Source of the DNA: Aminobacter niigataensis
GTDB taxonomy: Bacteria > Pseudomonadota > Alphaproteobacteria > Rhizobiales > Rhizobiaceae
Direction of reading: 5' to 3'
Length of the DNA: 64,000 nucleotides
NCBI RefSeq assembly: GCF_014200015.1
Contig: NZ_JACHOT010000003.1
Span: 62,001-126,000, forward strand
Part shown: one piece after another, positions 37,751 to 47,133 of the stretch
Layout of the letters: every line of letters begins with the position of its first letter
Position numbering within the stretch: position 1 is the first letter of the stretch
Made by a program: the position numbers and the translations under genes
The notes under the pieces: model-generated
Seen by the model: only the letters and a program-made list of their open reading frames with translations
Told to the model about the DNA's origin: nothing
Databases searched by the model: none

Positions 37751-39364
37751 CTATTCAGAGACACTCAGATATTTGCTTGGGTGCTCATTCAGGGCGTTGT
37801 CGTGGAAACCCTCGACCTTGGACGCAACCATCCACAAATTTCCTATGTTCAGCAAAGGCATGATGACCTGATCGTGCATGAGCAGGGATTCAGCCTTGTG
37901 GAGAGTAGCCGAACGCACTGACGGGTCCGCTTCCGTATAGGAACGGGCCAACAGGGCGTCATATTCGGGATTGTTGTATCGGCCGTAATTGTAGGTCTTC
38001 TGGCTACTCAAGTCGAGTGACAGGGTAGCCTCGGCATCAGCATATTCCGGTGTTCTGGAAGCGCGCGCTACCTGAAATTCGCCACCTTGCTGCAGGTAGC
38101 CATAGTGCGAGGCGAGGTCGAGATTGTGCAGCGTGACATTGAAGCCGAACGCCTCTTTCCACATGCTGGCAATCGCCGTTGCCGCCTGTTCGTTCGTGGC
38201 GCTGGTGCTGTAGCGGATGGTGATGTCGAGCGGCTTACCGCCAGGGCCGTAGCCGGCCTCCTTCATCAGCTCCAGTGCCATGTCTTCGCGGTCGATCATG
38301 GAAAGATCGGCGAAATCCACTTTTGAGGGCGCGCCATATGCCGGGATGCCGGGCGCCATCATGGAATAGGACGGCTTTGCCGAATCGTAGAAGATTTCCT
38401 TGGCGAGGAAATCGCGGTCGATGACCATCGATAGCGCGCGACGAAGCCGGATGTCGTCGAACGGAGGCTGCCTTGTGTCAAAGACATAGTACTCGACGGT
38501 GAGGCTCGGCGAGACGCGGACTTCGTCGCCAAAGGCCTTGCGAAGGCGCCCCAACTCGGCGGCTGGGAAGCCGGTGATCATGTCGATTTCGCGTGCTTCG
38601 AAGCGGCGAACCGATGCGGCCTGATCGACCAGCGGCGTGAAGATCACCTTGTCGAGCTTGACGTTTTTGGCGTCCCAATAGGCTTCGTTCTTTGCCAGGG
38701 TGATGTGGTCGTTGGAGACATGCTCCACCAGCTTGAACGGTCCGTTGGAGACCAGCGTGCCAGGCCGCGCGAACTTGCTGCCGTCCTTTTCGATATTCGC
38801 CCTGTTGACAGGCAAAGCCGTGCCGTGAGCCGCAAGATTGATATAATAGGGCGTCGGGCGCTCCAGTGTAATTTCCAGATTGTGGTCGTCGATCGCACGC
38901 ACGCCGAGTTGGTCGGCCGGCATTTCGCCCTTGTTGATGGCTCGAGCGTTCTTGATCGGGAACTGAAGGCGCGGGTCCATCGCGGCGGTCGCCGGATCCA
39001 GTTCGCGGCGAAGCGAGTAGACGAAATCATGCGCGGTGACGGCCGTGCCGTCCGACCACTTCGCGTCAGGCCGCAACTTGAACGTGTAGACCGTATCGTC
39101 CGGACTGGTGCTCCACGATTCCGCCACGCCTGGAACGATCTTGCCCGTCGAATCGTAGCTGACCAAGCCCTCGAAAATGTCCTTCATGAGATAGTATTCG
39201 TGCCAGAGCGAAGCCTTTGCCGGATCGAAGGCGTTCGGTTCGCCGACTATGCCGCGACGCAGCACGGATTCCGCCTGCGCCGACGCACCGGCTAACAGGG
39301 CGCTGCACGAAATCAGCAAGGCCAGTCCGAACTTCGCGGGCTTGCATAGCGATAGCAGAGACAT
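37751..39364 (-). CDS. Peptide-binding protein, OppA/SBP_bac_5 family (copy 2)
   Basis: Periplasmic receptor of the Dpp-type importer. 537 residues; signal peptide ends ASAQA with mature start ESVLRRGIVGEPNAFDPAKA. SBP_bac_5 signature WSDGTAVTAHDFVYSLRREL is present. It is clearly a paralogue of the protein at 42802-44412: the two share the mature N-terminal pattern ESVLRR, the WSDG..VTA.DF.YSLRR block and the C-terminus N.H.SK..SV.E. The duplication suggests two related ligands for one channel. Confidence 0.93.
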   Translation of the reverse strand: MSLLSLCKPAKFGLALLISCSALLAGASAQAESVLRRGIVGEPNAFDPAKASLWHEYYLMKDIFEGLVSYDSTGKIVPGVAESWSTSPDDTVYTFKLRPDAKWSDGTAVTAHDFVYSLRRELDPATAAMDPRLQFPIKNARAINKGEMPADQLGVRAIDDHNLEITLERPTPYYINLAAHGTALPVNRANIEKDGSKFARPGTLVSNGPFKLVEHVSNDHITLAKNEAYWDAKNVKLDKVIFTPLVDQAASVRRFEAREIDMITGFPAAELGRLRKAFGDEVRVSPSLTVEYYVFDTRQPPFDDIRLRRALSMVIDRDFLAKEIFYDSAKPSYSMMAPGIPAYGAPSKVDFADLSMIDREDMALELMKEAGYGPGGKPLDITIRYSTSATNEQAATAIASMWKEAFGFNVTLHNLDLASHYGYLQQGGEFQVARASRTPEYADAEATLSLDLSSQKTYNYGRYNNPEYDALLARSYTEADPSVRSATLHKAESLLMHDQVIMPLLNIGNLWMVASKVEGFHDNALNEHPSKYLSVSE

Positions 39365-39406
39365 CAATTCCTCCTCCTTGTTGTTCTATGGTGTCGTTCT
39401 GAGATG

Positions 39407-40036
39407 TTATGCAGCCGGTCGTTCGGCCTTGGTGATCTGGAACGAGGGCCGTTTCGCCGTCTCTGCCGCATACCAGGCGCTCAAGGCCGGGCGGCTGGTT
39501 CGCCAGTCTATGTCAATAAAACACGGCACCTGATCGATGAAGCCGAGCGCGCAGGCGATGGCAATGGTGCCGATGTCGAAGCGCTTGCCGAGGTCGCCGG
39601 CAGCGCGTTCGAACGCATCGAGGCTCTTGTTCATCTTGTCGAACTGTCCATCCCGCCATTCCGGCCACAGCTTTTCCGACGGACGGACGACCATCTCGTA
39701 GCGGGCCAGAAGCAGCGCTTCCAGCACGCCGTCGGCAACCGCCTCGTCGGTCAGCGCGCGCCAGCGGGCGGGGCCGCTCACCGGAAACATGCTGCTTGGC
39801 TTCATTGCGTCGAGGTACTGGCAGATGACACCGCTGTCGGCGAGCATGGTTCCATCGTCGAGCAACGCAGTCGGAACCTGACCGAGTGGGTTGTGCTTGA
39901 CGATCGACGCATCGCGGTCAATCGGGTGCGCGGCGCAGTCGATAAACTCGACCTGCTCAGCCAGACCGAGCTCATGCGCCACGATCATCACCTTGCGGAC
40001 GTAGGGCGAACGGGGAGAGTAAAATAATCTGATCAT
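39407..40036 (-). CDS. Glutathione S-transferase family protein
   Basis: 209 residues. The thioredoxin-like N-domain begins MIRLFYSPRSPYVRKVMIVA; Ser/Tyr near residues 7-12 would activate glutathione. The glutathione-site block NPLGQVPTALLDDGTMLADS and a C-terminal helical domain are present. It is embedded in the peptide operon 42 bp upstream of the second oppA copy; its role there is unclear (possibly removal of reactive oxo-acid products). It is distantly related to the enzyme at 6687. Confidence 0.9.
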   Translation of the reverse strand: MIRLFYSPRSPYVRKVMIVAHELGLAEQVEFIDCAAHPIDRDASIVKHNPLGQVPTALLDDGTMLADSGVICQYLDAMKPSSMFPVSGPARWRALTDEAVADGVLEALLLARYEMVVRPSEKLWPEWRDGQFDKMNKSLDAFERAAGDLGKRFDIGTIAIACALGFIDQVPCFIDIDWRTSRPALSAWYAAETAKRPSFQITKAERPAA

Positions 40037-40111
40037 GCGAATGTCCCTTGGCTTTCTCTCGCCCCAGCTCGAAAGCCGGGGCGAAGCTTCATGTCGAATG
40101 GCTTTGCGTGG

Positions 40112-41389
40112 TCAGACCTTGGGCACCAGCGAGAAGCGGTCGACGCGGAACGGCGCCACGTCCATGACCGGCTTGCGACCCATCGCCAGGGCACTGATCA
40201 GCGATCCGCTCAAACCCGCCAGCGTCAGGCCGAGGTGGCTATGACCGAAGGCAAACATCAGGCCCTTGTGACGCGGCGACTCGCCGATGACCGGCAGGCC
40301 GTCGGTCACCGTCGAGCGCCAGCCGGACCAGCGGCTCGCGCCTTCGGTGTTCAGGCCTGCGAAGATGCTGCTGCCTGCCGCCGTCAGATTATCGGTATGG
40401 CGATAATCGGGGGCGGTCTCCAGTGGCGCGAACTCACCGGTCGAGATCAGGTGAAGCCCCGCCGCCATAGGTGCTGCAACCATCTTCTGCTTCGTGAACG
40501 TCACCGGCCGGTTGAGCTTGATTGCGGCCTTCGGGAAGGTCACGCCGTAACCGCGTTCCGCCGAATGCGGGATGGGGCTTCCCAGATCATCTGCAAACTT
40601 AGAGGAGTGCGGCCCCGCCGCAATGACCACGACGTCGGCCGCAAAGGTTTCGCCGCCAGCCGTCACCGAGAAACTACCGTCGCTCAGGCACTGGACCGCG
40701 TCCACCGCGCGCTGCTGCAGGGTGGCGCCGCCGCGAAGCGCTACATCGCCGATCGCCGAGACCATCTTGCGTACGTCGGCGGTGTGATATGCGCGGGGGA
40801 ACAGGGTCGCGCGCTTGAAGATGGACGGCAGATCGGGCTCAAGCTCTCGTATTTCAGCCTCGCCGATTTCCTCGAGGACGACACCATGGCGCTTACGCAG
40901 ATCGCGGTCGCCCTGCGCCGCCTGGAATGCCTCTTCGCTCTCATAGGCGAACATCCAGCCGCGCTCTTCGGCGTGCGCGTCAAAGGCAGCGCCGCCCATG
41001 ATGTCTCGGACCGTTGAGACGGCCAGGCTTTGCGCCTCTTGCAGAACCTTCTTGCCGGCTTCGAAAGTCTGCGGGCCGGACGCGGACACGAACGAAGCCA
41101 GCCAGGGTAGAAAATCGGGCAAATGCGGCTTGTTCACCATAAGCGTGTCGAGCTTGTCACTTTTCGCCGCCGCGAGCATCGCCTTGACGCCACCTTCGGA
41201 GCTGGCCGGCGCGATGATGTTGGTCGCGAAGATGCCGACGGTGCCTTCGCCGCAGCCCCGACCCATGCCGTCCGGGTCGAACATCGTGACATCGAAGCCG
41301 TCGCGCTGAAGATATGCCGCGCTGCTTGCGCCGACGGCTCCGGCTCCGACGACGATGGCTTTCTTCCGGCTAGTTTTGGGAGCAGACAT
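40112..41389 (-). CDS. FAD-dependent D-amino acid dehydrogenase-like oxidoreductase (DadA family)
   Basis: 425 residues. The N-terminal FAD-binding motif is VVGAGAVGASSAAYLQRDGF, with a DAO-type domain through to the C-terminal second dinucleotide motif GLMFAFGHSHLGLTLAGLSG, a DadA hallmark. Expected to oxidise a D-amino acid to its oxo acid, passing electrons to quinones. The gene is 75 bp from the GST gene and 139 bp from the amidohydrolase gene. A link with D-residue peptides is supported by the M55 D-aminopeptidase downstream of the regulator. Confidence 0.9.
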   Translation of the reverse strand: MSAPKTSRKKAIVVGAGAVGASSAAYLQRDGFDVTMFDPDGMGRGCGEGTVGIFATNIIAPASSEGGVKAMLAAAKSDKLDTLMVNKPHLPDFLPWLASFVSASGPQTFEAGKKVLQEAQSLAVSTVRDIMGGAAFDAHAEERGWMFAYESEEAFQAAQGDRDLRKRHGVVLEEIGEAEIRELEPDLPSIFKRATLFPRAYHTADVRKMVSAIGDVALRGGATLQQRAVDAVQCLSDGSFSVTAGGETFAADVVVIAAGPHSSKFADDLGSPIPHSAERGYGVTFPKAAIKLNRPVTFTKQKMVAAPMAAGLHLISTGEFAPLETAPDYRHTDNLTAAGSSIFAGLNTEGASRWSGWRSTVTDGLPVIGESPRHKGLMFAFGHSHLGLTLAGLSGSLISALAMGRKPVMDVAPFRVDRFSLVPKV

Positions 41390-41528
41390 GGTTTGACCTC
41401 GTTCTTACAGTTTTGATTTTTGCCGGCACGGGACTTCCGGTGTCGGATCGAAATAGCTCTCTCGTTCGGAGGAATGGACCGCATCCATTCCACTCCGATT
41501 TCAGTGCCTACAGGCTTGAATACGCCGT

Positions 41529-42689
41529 TCAGGCGGCCAGGCGTCGTTCCACGATTCTGGCGTAGAGACTGGCCCCGACCGGAAGGATGTTCTCGTCGAG
41601 CAGGAAGCCCGGGTTGTGGACGGAAACTGTTTCAGCGTGGCCCAGGTGACAGTAAACGCCCGGCTTCAGGAAGAGCATGTCCGAGAAATCCTCGCTGCCC
41701 ATGACCGCTTCGTTTCGCATCACGACATTTTCAGCGCCGACGATATCGCGGGCGGCTGCGGCATAGCCTTCAACCAGTTCCTCGGTGTTGACCAGGACGT
41801 CGAAGACATTGCGTAGATCGACTTCGATCTCGACATCGAAACTCGTCGCCACCCCCGCAATAATAGCGCGCATGCGCTGGCGCAGGGTTTCGGCGACCTC
41901 GCGGTCAAGGAAACGCAACGTGCCGGCGATGACGCATTCCTGCGGAATGACATTGTAGGCAGTGCCGGAGTTGATCCGCGTCACGGACAATACGGCAGCT
42001 TTCATCGGATCGAGATTGCGGGCGACGATCGTCTGCAGCATCTGCACGATGACCGAGGCGATCAGGATGGGGTCCTTGGATGCTTCAGGCTTGGCGGCGT
42101 GACTGCCTTTGCCGCGGATGCGGACGTCGAAGAAGTCTGCACCAGCCATTGATATGCCCGGCTTGATGCCAACCCGGTTGGGGAAACCGTTCGGCGAATT
42201 GTGGATGCCGTAGATCTCGTCGCAAGGGAAACGGTCGAACAGCTTATCCGCGATCATGGCACGCGCGCCGCCAAGCCCTTCCTCCGCCGGCTGGAAGATC
42301 AGGACGGCGGTGCCGGAAAAATTGCGCGTCTCCTGAAGGTAGCGGGCCGCGCCCAGAAGCATTGCCGTGTGGCCGTCATGGCCGCAGCCATGGAAGCGGC
42401 CGGGATGCTTCGAGGCGTAGGGGAGATTGGTTTCCTCATCCATCGGCAAGGCATCCATATCGGCGCGCAGGCCGATCATGCGCGTGCCTTCTGACGAACC
42501 CTTGACGACGCCGACGACGCCGGTCTTGCCGATTTCGGTGTGAACCTCGATGCCCCAACTCTTCAGCTTCTCGGCAACGATCTTCGACGTGCGGACTTCC
42601 TCGAAGCCGAGTTCGGGATACTCATGAATGTCCCGGCGGATTGCGACAAGCTCATCCTTGAAGGAATTTATTCGTTCTAGTACAGGCAT
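41529..42689 (-). CDS. M20-family metal-dependent amidohydrolase/peptidase (HipO/AbgB-like)
   Basis: 386 residues from MPVLERINSFKDELVAIRRD, chosen because GAGG lies six bases ahead. Zinc ligands are in FHGCGHDGHTAMLLG and PAEEGLGGARAM, with the dimerisation domain starting about residue 180 (DFFDVRIRGKGSHAAKPEAS). The family includes hippurate hydrolases, N-acyl-amino acid deacylases and IAA-amino-acid hydrolases. In this operon it probably hydrolyses an imported N-acyl amino acid or dipeptide. Confidence 0.92.
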   Translation of the reverse strand: MPVLERINSFKDELVAIRRDIHEYPELGFEEVRTSKIVAEKLKSWGIEVHTEIGKTGVVGVVKGSSEGTRMIGLRADMDALPMDEETNLPYASKHPGRFHGCGHDGHTAMLLGAARYLQETRNFSGTAVLIFQPAEEGLGGARAMIADKLFDRFPCDEIYGIHNSPNGFPNRVGIKPGISMAGADFFDVRIRGKGSHAAKPEASKDPILIASVIVQMLQTIVARNLDPMKAAVLSVTRINSGTAYNVIPQECVIAGTLRFLDREVAETLRQRMRAIIAGVATSFDVEIEVDLRNVFDVLVNTEELVEGYAAAARDIVGAENVVMRNEAVMGSEDFSDMLFLKPGVYCHLGHAETVSVHNPGFLLDENILPVGASLYARIVERRLAA

Positions 42690-42801
42690 GATAATCCTCA
42701 TCACAGCTTGGCGTCTGCGTCCGTGCTGATCGCAACTCAGGTCAATTCTTGAAGTGTTCGAAGTGAGCTGACTTCTGGCCAGCTCATTTCGCTCAGGCGG
42801 T

Positions 42802-44412
42802 TTATTCGTGAACGCTGATGAATTTACTCAGGTGAACATTGGAGACGTTGTCCTGGTAGCCGTGGACCCGCGATGAAACGAGCCACAGATCGGCGGGGTT
42901 CAGCAGCGGCATGACCTGCTGGTCTTCCAGCAGCGCCGATTCCGCACCGTGCATGGCCGCGGCGCGCTTCACCGGATCGAGCTCCGCATAGGACGCATGC
43001 ATGAATTCGTCGTATTTTGGATTCTTGTAGTGCGAGTAGTTGTAGATCGTGCTGGTGCTCATCGGCAGGACCAGGAAGTTCTCGGCATCCGGATAGTCGC
43101 ACAGGAAGGAATTGGCCGACACCTGGAACGCGCCGCCTTCCTGAAGGTAGGAATTGTGCGAAGCCGGGTCGAGGTTGTGCAATTTCACATCCGCGCCGAA
43201 CGCTTCTTTCCAGGTGTTCGCGATCGCCGTTGCCGTCCGCTCGACATTGGCGTCGATGTTATAGCGGATGGTGATTTCCAGCGGCTTTCCACCCGTTCCG
43301 TAGCCGGCTTCCTTCATCAGTTCGATTGCTTTTTCTTCGCGATCGATCTGGGAGAAGGTCGCATAGTCCGGCTCAGACGGCTTGCCGTAGGATGCAATGC
43401 CGTGCGGGATGAACGAGTAGGTCGGCGTCGCCGAGCCATAGTAGATCGTCTCGGCGAGGAAATCCCGATCGACGGCCATCGACAAGGCTTTGCGCACCCG
43501 CACATCATCGAACGGCGCGGTGCGCGTATCGAAGGTGTAGTGGATGGTACGCAGCACCGGCGCGACATGGACCTGATCGCCATAGGCCGTGCGAAGCCGC
43601 GGCAACTCGGAGGCTGGGAAGTTGAAAACCATGTCCACTTCACCAGCTTCGAAGCGGCGAACCAAGGCTGCCTGTTCCGGAATCGGATAGTAGATCACCT
43701 TGCCCAGCTTGACGTTGGCCGCGTCCCAGTACTGGTCGTTCTTGACGATGGTCATGCTGTCGTTGGCTACGTGTTCCGCCAGCTTGAACGCGCCGTTCGA
43801 AACCATGCGGCCGGGCTTGACGAAGTCGATGCCCTCTTTGTCAACGCTGGCCCGGTTTACAGGCAATGTGAAATGGTGCGCCAACAGATTGAGGAAATAA
43901 GAGGTCGGCCGCTCAAGCGTGATTTCCAGCGTGTGATCGTCGATGACGCGCGTACCGAGTTGGTCGAGCGGCAGTTCGCCCTTGTTGATTTTTTCGGCGT
44001 TCTTGATCGGATACAGCAGGTCGGGGTGCAGGGCCGTCGTCTTCGGATCCTGAAGGCGGCGCAGGGAATAGGCGAAGTCTTCCGCCGTCACTGGCGAACC
44101 GTCCGACCATTTCGCCTGTTCGCGGATCTTGAAGGTGTAAACGATGCCATCCGGCGAGATCGTCCAGGACTCGGCCGCGCCCGGAATGATCTTGCCGGCC
44201 GGATCATAGACGGTCAGCCCCTCGAAAAGATCCCTCAAAGCAAACTGGCCGCCGGTATTGACCCGCGCCGGATCGAGGGAATTCGGCTCGCCCGTCACCG
44301 AGCGGCGCAACACCGACTCGGCCGAAGCCGGCGTCAGCCCGAGTAGCGTCACACATAGAAGCCCCGTGACCACACCGGACATGATTGGCAAAATTCTGGA
44401 TCGTTGCGACAT
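42802..44412 (-). CDS. Peptide-binding protein, OppA/SBP_bac_5 family (copy 1)
   Basis: 536 residues from MSQRSRILPIMSGVVTGLLC; GGGAG precedes the double ATG, and spacing favours the second. Signal peptide ends PASA, mature start ESVLRRSVTGEPNSLDPARV. The signature WSDGSPVTAEDFAYSLRRLQ is intact. Paralogue of the protein at 37751. It is followed by the amidohydrolase after 112 bp, the longest gap in the operon, so an internal promoter is possible. Confidence 0.93.
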   Translation of the reverse strand: MSQRSRILPIMSGVVTGLLCVTLLGLTPASAESVLRRSVTGEPNSLDPARVNTGGQFALRDLFEGLTVYDPAGKIIPGAAESWTISPDGIVYTFKIREQAKWSDGSPVTAEDFAYSLRRLQDPKTTALHPDLLYPIKNAEKINKGELPLDQLGTRVIDDHTLEITLERPTSYFLNLLAHHFTLPVNRASVDKEGIDFVKPGRMVSNGAFKLAEHVANDSMTIVKNDQYWDAANVKLGKVIYYPIPEQAALVRRFEAGEVDMVFNFPASELPRLRTAYGDQVHVAPVLRTIHYTFDTRTAPFDDVRVRKALSMAVDRDFLAETIYYGSATPTYSFIPHGIASYGKPSEPDYATFSQIDREEKAIELMKEAGYGTGGKPLEITIRYNIDANVERTATAIANTWKEAFGADVKLHNLDPASHNSYLQEGGAFQVSANSFLCDYPDAENFLVLPMSTSTIYNYSHYKNPKYDEFMHASYAELDPVKRAAAMHGAESALLEDQQVMPLLNPADLWLVSSRVHGYQDNVSNVHLSKFISVHE

Positions 44413-44580
44413 CATTGCTCTCCCATTGCAGATAAACATCAAACGAAACATCCACTGCAGCTTGCACGCCACAGAAGAACAGAAGCGCTTCCATTGAGCG
44501 CATCCGTGACAGGAAAATGGCGTCTGCCTCAGGTACCCGATGGGCCGACCGGCCCGATCGAAAACTCCCCAGCCGCCGCT

Positions 44581-45573
44581 TTACGCCAACTGGCCCTCCT
44601 CCTTGGAGCCCGAGCCGTTTGCGTATTCGGGAAAAATCTCGGCTGGCGATAGCAGCCTCGGCGCGATCCCCTGGACGTGAAGTTGCCTGGCGAAATCGGC
44701 GATCATGGCTTTGTTGGCCGCAAACCCGCTGTCGCTCCAGCTTGCCGGAAGATCGCGCGCCACCCGGCATAGTTCATCCATCATCCAGGGTGTGGTTTCG
44801 ACATTGATGCGGCGTTGTTCGAGCCACATCCGTCTCGATGCGTCGATCAGATCGCTAAGCACCTGCGGGAGCCATGGATGAGCAGCCACAAGCGGCGCCT
44901 TGACGCCAAATGTATGGACGCCCGGCACGTAACCGACCGCTCGGCTATAGGCGAGTTCCTGATCCCTGAAATCGGGAAGCAGATGGCGAAGCTCAGAATT
45001 CGGGCTGAAGAAGCCCTCCGGCAGGACCGGGCAAAAAACCGCGTCAAGTTCTCCGGCGACCAGAAGCTCCAGCAGGGAGCGCTCGCCTGCCACCGCCTCT
45101 ATTCGGCCCGGCCGGCCGAACCCTTCCAGAACATCCCTGCCCAGCGGCTCCGTCCGCGTCAGCCGGCCCAGAAACCAAAAGGCGTCGTCGATGCCGACGC
45201 CGGCATGAGCGAGCGCGGCGCGGGTCCATACACTGCCCGTATCCTGCCAGCCCGATAGGCCGATCCGCTTGCCGGCGAGCTCTTCAAGTCGGACGATGTG
45301 GCTGTCTTTCTTCGTAATGATGCAGCGATGCCGAAAGCTTCTCAGGACGAAATTGGGAACGCCGACCACATCAGTCTCACCCCTACCCCGGGCGGAAACG
45401 TAGCGGCTGAAGGATATTTCGCCGGCGTCGTGCGCGTGTTCAGCCGCGAAATTTTTCGGAACAGTACTCACATGTTGGATCTCGATATCGACCTTGTCGG
45501 ACGCAACGTCGCCACGCAGCAAGGGGATGAGAAAATCCCAATCTCGAACCGCCAAATGAATCTTTATGGACAT
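44581..45573 (-). CDS. Periplasmic-binding-fold protein similar to 4,5-dihydroxyphthalate decarboxylase
   Basis: 330 residues from MSIKIHLAVRDWDFLIPLLR. It has the type-2 periplasmic-binding fold (LEELAGKRIGLSGWQDTGSV, VAGELDAVFCPVLPEGFF, FGVKAPLVAAHPWLPQVLSD) but no signal peptide, so it should be cytoplasmic, as are the Pht5-type decarboxylases. An ABC binding protein is less likely. It is the first gene of the minus-strand operon and divergent from the MocR gene. Confidence 0.75.
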   Translation of the reverse strand: MSIKIHLAVRDWDFLIPLLRGDVASDKVDIEIQHVSTVPKNFAAEHAHDAGEISFSRYVSARGRGETDVVGVPNFVLRSFRHRCIITKKDSHIVRLEELAGKRIGLSGWQDTGSVWTRAALAHAGVGIDDAFWFLGRLTRTEPLGRDVLEGFGRPGRIEAVAGERSLLELLVAGELDAVFCPVLPEGFFSPNSELRHLLPDFRDQELAYSRAVGYVPGVHTFGVKAPLVAAHPWLPQVLSDLIDASRRMWLEQRRINVETTPWMMDELCRVARDLPASWSDSGFAANKAMIADFARQLHVQGIAPRLLSPAEIFPEYANGSGSKEEGQLA

Positions 45574-45612
45574 GGGCACTTCACTCAAGTGTCATCGTTA
45601 GATACAGATTAT

Positions 45613-45656
45613 ATGTTCAGAATTACCTGATCAAATGCTATTATGTTACTGAACAT
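45613..45656. promoter_or_regulatory. Inverted repeat in divergent promoter, likely MocR operator
   Basis: The arms ATGTTCAG (45613-45620) and CTGAACAT (45649-45656) are exact reverse complements with 28 bases between; a third related half-site ATGTTACTGA overlaps the second arm (45643). It lies in the 86-bp gap between the MocR gene and the operon it faces. MocR proteins often bind repeated sites at their own promoter. Function inferred. Confidence 0.5.
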
Positions 45657-45659
45657 TAA

Positions 45660-47009
45660 ATGACAGGAACCGAAGAAATGGCGGAACCGGGGTCGGTTGG
45701 ATGGTTTGCAGAACATTTGAACGACCGAACCAAGCGGGGGATAGCGGTGGAGACCAGCGCGCTCATCCGGGCAGGCTCGCTGACTATGGGAACCAAGCTT
45801 CCGCCGGTGCGCGACCTTGCCTTCGCGCTCGGGGTTAGCCCGGCCACTATTTCCGACGCCTGGAGCGAGTTGAGAAAACAGAAGATCATTACAGGCCGCG
45901 GCCGTAACGGCAGTTGGGTCAGTGGCGATCACATTGCGGCCCGACCGTTCCGGCTTGCTCAGTCCGGCGATTACGGAGAACACGTCCTAGACCTGTCCAA
46001 AGCGGGGCCTGATCCGGCACTGCTTCCACCGCTCGTGGAAGCGTTGAGACACGGTGCCAGTGCCGCAAATCTCAACAGCTACGAACGCATTCGTATCCTT
46101 CCTGAACTGCGGGACGCCGTGCAGGGGTCATGGCCCTATCGGCCAGAGGCGTTTTTGGCCACCAGCGGCGGCTACAATGCCGTCTACACAGTGCTTCATG
46201 CGTTCTTCGTGCCCGGTTCCCACATCGCGATCGAGGATCCCACGGCGCTGCGCCTGCTTGATATCCTTGAGGATCTGGGAGCTCGCATCCTGCCAGTCAA
46301 AAGTGACCGGGACGGGCCGCTCCCCGCCTCACTCGCGGCCGCGATGGCTCACAAACCGGCTGCCTTCCTGTTTCAGCCCCGCCTGCATTCAGTGACCTGC
46401 CAGACCGTCAGCCAGCAACGCATCGGTGAACTTGCAAACGTACTGGAGGGCAGCGACACGCTGATCATCGAAGACGACGGCATCGCCGACATCGCCACTT
46501 CGCCTGCCACTTCGTTGGGCGGGGTCCTTCCCGACCAGGTCATTCACATCCGGTCTTTTTCGAAAACGCTGGGCCCCGATCTGCGGCTGGCCATCCTCTC
46601 CAGCTCGACCAAGCTGGTCGATCAGATCCAATCCTTTCGCAGCTTCGGTGCGGGCTGGACCAGCCGCATCCTGCAGTCGGCTGCTGCCTGGCTACTCAAT
46701 GATGCGGATACGCTTGGGTCCATCGATAAAGCGCGAAAAGTTTATCGCCAGCGCCGCACAGAACTTTCCGAAGCGCTAGCAAAACGAGGAATACCGCTCC
46801 CGGACGGCGAAGGCTTTTGCCTCTGGGTTCCGGTACAGTCGGAGCAGTTCGCGTTGATAACGCTGGCTGCTCGTGGCATCGCGGTTCAACCGGGATCCAA
46901 ATTTCTCATCAACCCTACACACCATATCCGAGTTTCCACCAGCACGCTGGAAAACCGCTACGACGAAGTGGCGGATGCCATCACGGTGGCGATCGGAGGG
47001 GCAACATGA
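45660..47009 (+). CDS. MocR/GntR-family regulator with aminotransferase-like domain
   Basis: 449 residues. The N-terminal GntR winged helix (MGTKLPPVRDLAFALGVSPA) is followed by a class-I aminotransferase-like domain. The PLP-lysine motif SFSKTLGPDLRLAI is intact, as is IIEDDGIADIA with the PLP-ring Asp, so cofactor binding is expected. Such proteins sense an amino compound or PLP derivative. ATG at 45660 touches the operator; an internal ATG at 45678 with GGAA ahead is an alternative start. Most likely target is the divergent peptide operon. Confidence 0.92.
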   Translation: MTGTEEMAEPGSVGWFAEHLNDRTKRGIAVETSALIRAGSLTMGTKLPPVRDLAFALGVSPATISDAWSELRKQKIITGRGRNGSWVSGDHIAARPFRLAQSGDYGEHVLDLSKAGPDPALLPPLVEALRHGASAANLNSYERIRILPELRDAVQGSWPYRPEAFLATSGGYNAVYTVLHAFFVPGSHIAIEDPTALRLLDILEDLGARILPVKSDRDGPLPASLAAAMAHKPAAFLFQPRLHSVTCQTVSQQRIGELANVLEGSDTLIIEDDGIADIATSPATSLGGVLPDQVIHIRSFSKTLGPDLRLAILSSSTKLVDQIQSFRSFGAGWTSRILQSAAAWLLNDADTLGSIDKARKVYRQRRTELSEALAKRGIPLPDGEGFCLWVPVQSEQFALITLAARGIAVQPGSKFLINPTHHIRVSTSTLENRYDEVADAITVAIGGAT

Positions 47010-47133
47010 AGACGGTCCTCGCAGGCAAACTTCGACACTGGAACTCTCATACCAAGTACCGATGCCTTTGAACCCCTGAGCCCCAAGCTGCCTAAAACCA
47101 CGAAGGAGCAAGCGGCAAGACGGCTGGCAATAA

